Assembly: GCA_001970955.1 (NCBI GenBank) | Contig: MPUH01000178.1 | Coordinates: 25,548-89,547 of the forward strand | Direction of reading: 5' to 3' | From: Stentor coeruleus | Taxonomy: Eukaryota > Ciliophora > Heterotrichea > Heterotrichida > Stentoridae | DNA length: 64,000 nt | Shown here: piece by piece, positions 11,506-19,971 of the stretch | Numbering within the stretch: the first letter of the stretch is position 1 | How the letters are laid out: each line of letters begins with the position of its first letter | Translations under genes and position numbers: made by a program | The notes under the pieces: model-generated | The model's input: the letters and a program-made list of their open reading frames with translations, nothing else | Database searches by the model: none | What the model was told of the DNA's origin: nothing

Positions 11506-11682
11506 TTAATCGTTTTGCCCAAGTACAAAACGCTTCAAGAATTGATGATCAGAAATTTTCACCCGCTCAGTTTCTAAGCAAAACTTGTAGCTTTGATTCC
11601 TAATTTCCTTTTCTGGTAGTTTCATAAGAGCATTCCAGATATCTTGTGAGTATTTAGGACTTTTCAAACAGAATCTTAATAG
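11506..11682 (-). pseudogene. Coding-like fragment, 58 codons, no start
   Basis: The minus strand carries an open frame ending in TAA at 11506-11508 with rich, protein-like composition (for example KYSQDIWNALMKLPEKEIRN, then ISDHQFLKRFVLGQND). It opens after a stop at 11683-11685 and has no upstream exon joined by a 15-16 nt intron that I can find. It reads as the C-terminal end of a protein whose remainder is lost, or a last exon with an unseen partner. The family is unknown. Confidence 0.4.
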
Positions 11683-11763
11683 TTAAGTTATTATTATATG
11701 AAAAATTATGATTTAATTTTTCTTAGAGTAAAGTGCTTGTAAAGCAGTTACTTCAAATTAAAT

Positions 11764-12118
11764 ATGTATACAAGGAATAATAACTGTGTTTTTATTATGA
11801 TAGCATTATCTAATGATTTTATTGACAGAAGACAGAAACAGCTTACAATCGAAGTCAGGTCTTTAACAAAAAAAATCTAAATAGAAATTTCACTTACAGG
11901 AAAAATATTGGGAATTTCTAGTTGCAAGTCTATATGAAAGCGAAATTTATATGAAACTTAAAGATAGCACTAATATAACCCTTGAGGATAAAATATCTTT
12001 ATGACAAAAGCATGTCCCAAATACTGATTTAATGCTTGCAAAACTAGATTTTATGATATCTATACACATCGGATATTATCTGGGCTTAGGGGGAAATATA
12101 AGTAAAACCTTAAACTAA
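11764..12118 (+). pseudogene. Decayed coding region, frameshifted
   Basis: An ATG at 11764 opens a frame with complex composition (ALSNDFIDRRQKQLTIEV) that stops at TAA 11878-11880. Protein-like sequence resumes in the next frame about 11896 (LQEKYWEFLVASLYESEIY), meets TGA at 12002-12004, and continues in frame (KHVPNTDLMLAKLDFMISI) to TAA at 12116-12118. One frameshift and one nonsense codon in 350 nt fit a pseudogene. No intron of the local type bridges them. The family is not recognised. Confidence 0.4.
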
Positions 12119-12778
12119 GAAAAATTACAATCATTTCAAGGTTTGAGCAGAAAGAAATGATATTCAAGCTGTCTTAAAAAACAAGTATGGTTTGCTTTGT
12201 ACTAGTATTTTATTTGACTATATAGAAAGGATTATACTTTTAGAGTATTCATTCTTGGTTTTTTAGTTGATTTGAAGATTATATTTAAAGGGGCTTTTGT
12301 TAAGGTTTTCAGTTGAGATAGCCAAGATGAGGATAGGTAATATTTTAACTTATATTATAATAATTTAAGTTTTGCTTTCTTATTAGTTGAGAGATTGTTG
12401 AAAGAGAATAGCATATGTGATAAATATATATATATATTAAAGTTATATTATAGCATATATTAAAGTATTGATATTATTTTTGGGAAGACTGAATTTTTAT
12501 TGTGAATACATACTTCGTTCAATATGATTTTGTAAAGAAAACTATGATTTTCTGTATAAAATATAGTTTTCAACACTTATTAAAGCTTCGATATTAAATT
12601 AAACAAAACCAAGCTAAAATCATTGTATATTTAAAAGCATATATAAATATTCAAGGAAATGAAAAATAATATAAAATTGAATATTGTTGGAAATTATGCT
12701 ATTTTTTATAACTGTATTGTATATTTTGAATAACTGTTTACTTAAATAAAACTACAAAGTCAAACTAAACTTTTTATA

Positions 12779-12863
12779 TAGGATAGAGAGAATGAAAATA
12801 TATCTAATTTTTATAGCATGNTAGGATAGAGAGAATGAAAATATATCTAATTTTTATAGCATG
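12779..12863 (+). repeat. 42-nt direct repeat around a single N
   Basis: The 42 bases at 12779-12820 are repeated exactly at 12822-12863, with one ambiguous base at 12821 between them. This is the footprint of two assembly pieces joined with an uncollapsed overlap, so the true sequence probably has one copy. Confidence 0.85.
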
Positions 12864-13062
12864 GCATATGCTTTTTTTTTATTTTAGAATTGCCTACTGA
12901 ATTCAATGTTTTTGTTTATTTTTGAGGTAAAAAATTATTTACAATTAAAAGCTTTGAATCATGCTAGGATTATTATTGCCAATAATTTTTAAGTATAATC
13001 AGCAAATATTGTTAGGCTAAGTATCTGATAATATTTGATTTGCTTAATATCAAATTAGCAAG

Positions 13063-13217
13063 CAAATTAATATTTTAGCTTAGCATTTATCAAGCAGTTT
13101 CAATAGAAACACTTAGAAAAAATCATCTAAATTCATAATTTTACCTTACTATCATATNCAAATTAATATTTTAGCTTAGCATTTATCAAGCAGTTTCAAT
13201 AGAAACACTTAGAAAAA
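13063..13217 (+). repeat. 59-nt direct repeat around a single N
   Basis: Bases 13063-13121 recur at 13159-13217, and the second copy begins right after the N at 13158. This looks like the same kind of gap join as at 12821, but here about 36 nt of unique sequence precede the N. The whole 11.4-13.4 kb stretch is otherwise AT-rich and, past 12118, without a supported gene. Confidence 0.8.
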
Positions 13218-13422
13218 TTCATAAACTAACTCCGAAATTCAAAATATCTTTATAACTATCATTAAAAAATCCTTATTCTTAAAAACTCATAATTTCTTCC
13301 ATATTCTAATGAATATTAACTATTTATCGAATAAATTCATATATTTTTTTTCATTAAAAGAACATCAAATCTTACTTTTAATATAATTATCAATATTCTT
13401 TCACATTTTTCTTTTTGTTATA

Positions 13423-14451
13423 TTAAGTATAATTAATAATATTGTTTATAATGCTTTTGTCTAATTTCCCTAAAATATTGCTATGAGTGCTTATCCAATG
13501 AACATTGATTTTCCTTTGTTTTTCAGTTTTTTTCGATATCAACTCAATAGCTTGTGAATTATTATATTTAAAAGCTGCTTTCAAAGGAGTTAAGGGAGGT
13601 TCATGTATTGACCTAGTCAAAAGTAAATCGCCTTCAACTAAAGATTCAGCTGGGACCATATCGGATAAATAACTGAAAATTATAAACAAATGTTTGTAGG
13701 AAGCAGCATAAGCTATAGGTGAGATTCCTTTGTCATCAGGGAGAAATACGTTAACACTCCAAACTCCTACAAAGTAAGTGACAGTATGTAAATAGTTGTT
13801 TTCAATTGCAAAACGCAAAGGTGCCATACCTTGGTAATTAAACTGATGTGGGTCTAGCTTTAACACCTCACAGCAATACTTAATTACAGCTAAATTTCCA
13901 TGTTTCGCTGCCAAATGCAAAACTGTATTCCCATTAACCGTATTACAATCCTTATAAGGTAACTTTGCATTCTTAACCAAATACACAAAACATTCTAAAC
14001 TTCCTCCAATTGCTGCATAATGCACAGCATTTTGCCCTTCATTATCCCTAGTAAAAATATCTACACGTGCTTCCATATGTAAATACTCTAAACTTTCTTT
14101 GCATCCATGCTTAGATGCTATCATAAAAGGTGTTAAAAACATCCCATCTCTTTTCCTAATACTAGCAGGGACACCTTTTTCACATATCATTTTTAACAGC
14201 TCAGGGTCGTTTTTTTTTGCAGCGATATGAACAGCATTACTTCCAGAACGATCTCGTATTTGAAGATTATGACGACCTGTGCGAATTATTTTTTTTACAC
14301 GATGCTTTAAACCTAAAGAGACTGCTGAGAGGAATTCTACATCTTTGCTTGTACTAAAAGACATATCTTCGTGAAGGTAGTTTTCGTATGTACGAATTTG
14401 GATTTTAACATTACGATTTGCGCTGCGTGCTCGAATTATGGATTTATGCAT
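13423..14451 (-). CDS. Ankyrin-repeat protein, 342 aa
   Basis: About seven ankyrin repeats fill residues 65-310. Recognisable units are NAVHIAAKKNDPELLKMI, TPFMIASKHGCKESLEYL, NAVHYAAIGGSLECFVYL, TVLHLAAKHGNLAVIKYC, APLRFAIENNYLHTVTYF, SPIAYAASYKHLFIIFSY and TPLKAAFKYNNSQAIEL. The first 60 residues are basic and carry no domain; the last 30 are basic too. Ankyrin arrays are protein-binding scaffolds, and no catalytic domain accompanies this one, so it is probably an adaptor with an unknown partner. The repeats are regular, with no deletion. The stop is TAA. Confidence 0.9.
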   Translation of the reverse strand: MHKSIIRARSANRNVKIQIRTYENYLHEDMSFSTSKDVEFLSAVSLGLKHRVKKIIRTGRHNLQIRDRSGSNAVHIAAKKNDPELLKMICEKGVPASIRKRDGMFLTPFMIASKHGCKESLEYLHMEARVDIFTRDNEGQNAVHYAAIGGSLECFVYLVKNAKLPYKDCNTVNGNTVLHLAAKHGNLAVIKYCCEVLKLDPHQFNYQGMAPLRFAIENNYLHTVTYFVGVWSVNVFLPDDKGISPIAYAASYKHLFIIFSYLSDMVPAESLVEGDLLLTRSIHEPPLTPLKAAFKYNNSQAIELISKKTEKQRKINVHWISTHSNILGKLDKSIINNIINYT

Positions 14452-14972
14452 TTTTGATTAGCTTTATAAGGAAAAATGGTTTGATAAAGGAAGAGTTAAA
14501 GAGTGGAATAGGATTATTGGGGTAAGAGAATGGTGATAAGATTATTTTGGTTTTGGATTTATATGAAAAAATTGAAGATTATTGGAGGTGGAAATTTAAT
14601 GTTAGAGTTTTATAGAGGCTGTTATGGAAATATATGGGAATTTAGATATGGTAAAGTTGAAGATAAAGTTTTTTTTAGGTTTTTTATTGGTATGGTTTAT
14701 ATTGAATTATAGAGAGGATATTTTTAAATGCGAGATTTTATAGAATGCTTATGTATAAATAAATTTTATTGAGTTTGAGTATTTTATATGTAAGGTAATG
14801 GAATTATTTAAATTTAAACATTATTTTCAGTGATTTTGATATTATCGTTAAATATACTTTGGCTTTTTTTAAATCAAAAGAAGTTATGGGGATGCAAAAT
14901 ATTTTTTTTTTAGCAGTTCCTACTAAAAAAGACTTGGATTTTATATTATAATTTCTTACTTCTTCTGATAAA
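14452..14972. other. Divergent intergenic region, 521 nt
   Basis: This separates the ankyrin gene from the ZNF598-like gene and holds both promoters. Up to about 14760 the plus strand is strikingly poor in C, as in other flanks next to minus-strand starts. A 60-codon frame at 14530-14712 is a by-product of that composition. Confidence 0.5.
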
Positions 14973-16934
14973 ATGGAATGTGACCTTTGTACAGAAACAT
15001 GCACATTCTTTTGTATAACAGTATGTGGGCACAAGTCGATCTGCACTCTATGTTGGTATCGACTTAGAAGCATATTGTACAAAAATTCGTGCCCTGTGTG
15101 CCGACAGGAATGCAAGCATGTATTTGTTACTGCTAATCCATCGCTAACATATGAGGATATCTACAAGACTATGTGGGGAGACTCATTCACAGGTTTTAAA
15201 CACGATGACCTCTCGCATATGGATTTTGATGATATCTCTGAGCTCCAGCGGCTGCAAAACTTTCGCAAGTCAATCTGCAAAATCTGTAGGCTCGAAAGCA
15301 AGAACTTTAAACACTTCAAAAATCATCTTTTGACCTTCCACAACTTGCGTATCTGTGACCAATGCTCTCAAAACAATAAGCTTTTCCCTTCAGAACAAGA
15401 ATTATACACTGAAGACGATTATAAAATCCATAAAATCACCCTACATGTTCAATGTGATTTATGTTTCACATATTATTACGATCAAAGAGAACTTTTATTA
15501 CACATCAAATCATCTCATTTTTTCTGTGAACTATGCGCTGTAGAAAAAAGAACTGCATTCTCTCATTATGAGGATTTAGAATCACATTATCGACAAGCTC
15601 ATTATTTATGTGAAATTGAAATGTGCAAAAATGAAATGCATGTTGTGTTTATGACATATGATGACCTTAAAGATCATTATAGATGTAATCATCGTACAAT
15701 GAATGTGCCAGCACCAGTGCTGGCCTTTAAAGTAAGAGAAGAAGATGATAGACCGAATATGATCTTTGAAGATGTGGCGGCAAAAAATTATTCAGTTCCT
15801 AAGATTAATGAGAGAAATAAAGACTTTGAATTCCCAGCTTTAGCTCCTGCACCTGTACAGAGCAAAATTTTAGATTATTCAAAGATTAAAGATAAGAAAG
15901 TGAAGAAAAAACAAGAGGTTTACCCTGTTATGCAAAGTGGAGGAGGGAATCTTTTTACTCCGAGTGAGAAGGAAATAAAAGAAAAGAAAAAGAAGGAGAA
16001 AATTCAAAAGGAACAAAGTGGCAAAGCGAGGAGTGAAATTGATAAACAGGTGGCTAGGCTGAATAATGGACATATTAGCTTAGATGAGTTTATTTGTTGG
16101 ATATATGAGAAATCAATAGCAATAGATAACCAACTAATTACCTACATTCGCAAAAATGTGCTTTCAAACTCTTTCCAAGAACGGATAATCCACGTGCTCT
16201 CAAGCCAGCGCCCTCCATTAAAAGCTTCATCCGAAGAAGCTAAGTCAAAAAAACCTACTCAAGAAGAAGAGAAAAAAAGCCAAAAATGGTCACCCCAAGT
16301 CCAGCAACCCGAAGAAAAGAAGCGTCAAAAACCTAACATGGCCAATGAAAACTTCCCAACTCTAGGTCCAACCCAAGTTAAACCTCAAAAAACCCTAGTG
16401 CAAAATCTACTTGAAAACATCGTCATCCTCAATAACGGGCTTATAAACGCTAAATACTTTGTTGATTGTATGTTAAATTTCACCCCACGTGGGGAAATTC
16501 AAAACATGAAACAAGTCATAAGAGACAAAGTAAGACCTGAATCTCGTATGAATGAAGTCCTCAGTTGTTTAGACTATTCCTTAGTAATGACAGCATATGA
16601 TAATGAATATCCATCTTTATCTGAACAAAAGCCTATAATCAAAAAAACTTTCATGGAAAACCTTCAAGATAGCATCAAACATTTGAATACAGGGATGATG
16701 ACAATAAAAGAATTCCTGTTAACTTGTGAGAATATTTCCAGAGATGAAGCTATTGAGTCTATAAAAATCCTACGCTCAGGTGTATATAATTCAAATACCT
16801 CATCGCAGATAATCAAATCATTAGAGTCTAAGTACAATTTGGTGAATTATCAGGATGATTTTCCATCTTTGAAAGTGATTAACTTGCCTCCGGAACCGAA
16901 AAAGAAAAATAATTCTAAGAAAGTAAGGAAATAG
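14973..16934 (+). CDS. ZNF598: ZNF598/Hel2-type RING and C2H2 zinc-finger E3 ubiquitin ligase, 653 aa
   Basis: An N-terminal C3HC4 RING (about residues 3-46, CDLCTETC...VCGHKSIC...CPVCRQE) is followed by a series of C2H2-like fingers at about residues 110-240 (CKICRLESKNFKHFKNHL, CDLCFTYYYDQRELLLHI, FCELCAVEK, CEIEMCKNEMHVVFMTYDDL). This RING plus tandem finger order is that of ZNF598/Hel2, the E3 that ubiquitinates 40S proteins (uS10, eS10) on collided ribosomes and starts ribosome-associated quality control. The C-terminal half holds three helical modules of about 55 residues, and four short FPxL/YPSL motifs are interspersed (FPALAPAP, FPTLGPTQ, YPSLSEQ, FPSLKVI), likely docking peptides. 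Composition changes sharply near 16130 within the gene. It converges with FAM135, and 39 nt separate the two stops. Confidence 0.9.
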   Translation: MECDLCTETCTFFCITVCGHKSICTLCWYRLRSILYKNSCPVCRQECKHVFVTANPSLTYEDIYKTMWGDSFTGFKHDDLSHMDFDDISELQRLQNFRKSICKICRLESKNFKHFKNHLLTFHNLRICDQCSQNNKLFPSEQELYTEDDYKIHKITLHVQCDLCFTYYYDQRELLLHIKSSHFFCELCAVEKRTAFSHYEDLESHYRQAHYLCEIEMCKNEMHVVFMTYDDLKDHYRCNHRTMNVPAPVLAFKVREEDDRPNMIFEDVAAKNYSVPKINERNKDFEFPALAPAPVQSKILDYSKIKDKKVKKKQEVYPVMQSGGGNLFTPSEKEIKEKKKKEKIQKEQSGKARSEIDKQVARLNNGHISLDEFICWIYEKSIAIDNQLITYIRKNVLSNSFQERIIHVLSSQRPPLKASSEEAKSKKPTQEEEKKSQKWSPQVQQPEEKKRQKPNMANENFPTLGPTQVKPQKTLVQNLLENIVILNNGLINAKYFVDCMLNFTPRGEIQNMKQVIRDKVRPESRMNEVLSCLDYSLVMTAYDNEYPSLSEQKPIIKKTFMENLQDSIKHLNTGMMTIKEFLLTCENISRDEAIESIKILRSGVYNSNTSSQIIKSLESKYNLVNYQDDFPSLKVINLPPEPKKKNNSKKVRK

Positions 16935-16973
16935 TTAATAACAATGAAACTTAACCATAAGTTAGATTTAATA

Positions 16974-19091
16974 CTAAAAGAAATGAGCACAACAATGCAG
17001 GACCATTTGGACTAGGATGTTATTATCAAGCATTTGTATATGTGCTGCTCTTCCAATCATACTGTCTATGCTTTTCGTTTTAAGTTTAAGATTCACATCA
17101 ATTCTATAGAGTTTGCTAGCTGTAATACGGTTTAATATATTACTAGCCATTTCTATATAAAGTCTCCCTTTTGGATCATTTGATGCTTTAGGGCCAACTT
17201 CAATACGAGCACTTTCAAATGGAGCATAACTGTCTTGATGGGCTCCAACAAATGCTATGTATTTAAACCATTCTATACCTTTGGCCAAACTTAATGAGTA
17301 TAAAAAAGAAGCTTTTGATTCTGTGTTATCAGTCATAGAAAGCTGTTTGAGGCATTCACTTTTTTTCCACTTTTTTATTATCCATAATCCCGCATCAACT
17401 ATTTTAGAAGTGTTGTACATATAACCCAAATGTGGTGAAGAAAAAGTAATGAAAAACTGGAATTTTTCTTGATATTCAGATAAATACGGTAAACTCGCTC
17501 TTATAATCAATCCTCCAAGCGAGTGTCCAATAAATGAAATTTTCTCTAATGAGTTCTTAGGACACCATTCATTTATATACTGTACAATCTCTTCAGAAAG
17601 TCTTTTCCCCATTTGTAAAATATTTCCTTCTGTTTCCCCTTCATTCATATGTGAACACATTAATATTGTATCTGGTCTACACAAAGCTACTTGATTCCTA
17701 ATAAGCCTAACATCAAAAGAATTCCCTTGAAACCCATGGACAAAGACAATTAAATGCGTAACTTTTGATCTATTATAAGTAAATTTAACCCAAGATGGAT
17801 CATAATCAACTTCATCATCCTTATTAATTGAATAAACATCCATAAATAATATTGGGTGGAATTCAGGCTTAGGAAAATACCCAACGACTGATATTGGGAT
17901 TTGTTCCATATTTTGATAATATTCTGATGTTCTTAGACTTCTTGATGCTGATTTGTGTATTGAAGCTAGGTTATGCTCACCTAATTGATTATAGTTATCG
18001 ACTTGACATACTTTACGGAATATGCTTTCGCCCCAACGATCTTTAAGCCTTGTATTATAGTCATACATAAGTGAAATAGCGATATGTTTTGGTACTTTTT
18101 GTAAGATTTCAATGAAATTATAAAGAAGGTAATGCATGCTCCCAGCAATTTCTTGTATTTCTAAAAGGATTTTTTCAGCAATTTTTGTAAGGTCAAGATT
18201 GTCTAGGGTTGAGCTGAATGACTCAGACTTAAGTTTTATAGAGTCTCTGGTAGAGTCTAATGATAGGTTTTCAAGAGGGATAATAGATTTGATGGTTTGA
18301 TTAGCTTGACCAATTTTCAGATACTCTTCCCATTCATGAATCAGTCGCATGTTTTTGTTGTGTACTATAGTAAGAAGACGGATGTATTTTTCATGTACTT
18401 GGTCAATAAGCTCAGCTGTAGCATCAACTCCTGGAGGGAAAAACACTTCAGCAAGAGTCATTGGGATATTAAGCTCTTGAGAAGGCTTATTAGGCCCTTG
18501 AGTATTTTCTTCAATACTACTAACCATAGGTGTCGGTCTAAACCTAAAATCAATCAGAAGCACATGTATAGTCGAGTTCATAAGGCAAAAATGAGAATCA
18601 TCAAATATCATAGGGACAAACTGATTCACTCCTTCTATATAATTCAAAACCTGTATTTCTAAACTTGCTTCCTTTGTAAAAGGTGGAGGATTTTCCATAA
18701 CTGATTTAAGCATTTTACCAGTAATTCTTCCACCTAAATCGCAATACATAAGATTGCATTGTATTGTCAAATGGGGGATTTCAGATTCATTATTGACTTC
18801 AACTTCAGTTCTAAAAACTGCAATTTCGTTTAAATCCACATCTTCGTCACAATATTTTATATAAAAAGCTTGGGAATTATAGAAGATGTCTATAACTTGT
18901 CCTGGGATTCGAATAGAATTTTTAGGAGGGATGTCTGATGAATAAATATTATAAGGACTAGCTGAAAATTTCTTCCCACTCATTGTGTGGAAGATTTCAA
19001 ATTGAAGATAGTAAAGGCCTTGTTGGAATAAGTCAATATTTCTAAAGCTCTCGAGGTGGACTACTATCTCAACAATAGCTCTTAGTGACAT
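16974..19091 (-). CDS. FAM135: FAM135-type protein with DUF676 lipase-like domain, 705 aa
   Basis: The N-terminal part (about residues 5-130) matches the start of the FAM135 family, and the C-terminal part (about 440-640) is a DUF676 alpha/beta-hydrolase. In it I see the oxyanion HGFQG near 452-456, the nucleophile elbow GHSLGG with Ser524, and a GAHQDSYAP segment with a plausible catalytic His618. The acid residue is not certain. The family is related to serine esterases/lipases; the human members have no well-settled substrate, so activity is predicted, not known. The middle (150-440) is helical and variable. No signal peptide is present. The protein is shorter than the human paralogs, which carry long insertions. 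The stop is TAG. Confidence 0.88.
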   Translation of the reverse strand: MSLRAIVEIVVHLESFRNIDLFQQGLYYLQFEIFHTMSGKKFSASPYNIYSSDIPPKNSIRIPGQVIDIFYNSQAFYIKYCDEDVDLNEIAVFRTEVEVNNESEIPHLTIQCNLMYCDLGGRITGKMLKSVMENPPPFTKEASLEIQVLNYIEGVNQFVPMIFDDSHFCLMNSTIHVLLIDFRFRPTPMVSSIEENTQGPNKPSQELNIPMTLAEVFFPPGVDATAELIDQVHEKYIRLLTIVHNKNMRLIHEWEEYLKIGQANQTIKSIIPLENLSLDSTRDSIKLKSESFSSTLDNLDLTKIAEKILLEIQEIAGSMHYLLYNFIEILQKVPKHIAISLMYDYNTRLKDRWGESIFRKVCQVDNYNQLGEHNLASIHKSASRSLRTSEYYQNMEQIPISVVGYFPKPEFHPILFMDVYSINKDDEVDYDPSWVKFTYNRSKVTHLIVFVHGFQGNSFDVRLIRNQVALCRPDTILMCSHMNEGETEGNILQMGKRLSEEIVQYINEWCPKNSLEKISFIGHSLGGLIIRASLPYLSEYQEKFQFFITFSSPHLGYMYNTSKIVDAGLWIIKKWKKSECLKQLSMTDNTESKASFLYSLSLAKGIEWFKYIAFVGAHQDSYAPFESARIEVGPKASNDPKGRLYIEMASNILNRITASKLYRIDVNLKLKTKSIDSMIGRAAHIQMLDNNILVQMVLHCCAHFF

Positions 19092-19971
19092 TTTTATTTG
19101 ACTTGATGATAGTAATTTTATGATTGTCTAGGTGGAATACGAGGGAGGTTTAAGATGATAAAAAGCTTTTGATAATACGTAGAGGGTAAATATGTTTAGT
19201 TATTAGGGTTTAAAGATTTTATTATTTTTTGGTGTAAATCAAGTGAAAAGTGGCAGTTTCAGTGGATTTAGTTAAGATCATAAAGAAAAATCAGCGTATA
19301 AAGTATTATTTTGCATCAAAATCTTACAAAAAAATTTTTATGACAATATATGGCCTATATGAAAACTGTATTTGGAGTCGATATTATGTAAAGACTACTA
19401 AATAAAAGGATTAAATTAGAATACAAGAAGATGAGTGTCAATAATATAATATGAAAAAACAGTCCGCTTATGATAGGAAATTTATAAAAACTAAGAAAGA
19501 GTCATTAGCTGGCCTAATTTTGTAATGAAAATCATATAAGAAACCATAAAAATCTTGTTGAAGCTGGTGTTTGTATATTAAATATGCTATAATTTCTAGC
19601 CATCAGAAGGCTAAAGATTAGAATTTGAATTCTTTGAAAAGTAGAAAACAGAATCCGAATAAAAATTGTATATTGAAATAGGATATGATGAACCTTAGCA
19701 TAAAATATGATAATCAAGCATTGTTACCCTTTTTGTTAGAAAAATACTAGACTTTCTAAAAAGTAAACCTTTTATTAGTTTGTATATAATAATTGATCTT
19801 TATTCTAACCATTGTAAGTAATAAACATTAGAGTTGATTATAAAATATGATCTTTTCTATAAGAAGATTATAATTTGATATATTATTTAGTGTATTTCAG
19901 GGATAAAATCGCAAATTCGGTTTTTTGCTAATTTTTTATAGTAATAAACGTTTAACTATTACATCATAATT
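19092..19971. other. Divergent intergenic region, 880 nt
   Basis: No convincing gene. A 24-codon frame at about 19451 (MKKQSAYDRKFIKTKK...) has protein-like composition but ends at once, and a 61-codon minus frame at 19532-19717 is hydrophobic and featureless. The region holds the promoters of FAM135 and of the PKG gene. Confidence 0.45.

Noticed and set aside
14530-14712. 60-codon plus frame between two genes
   Set aside because: Lies in the C-poor flank common to minus-strand starts; composition explains the lack of stops.
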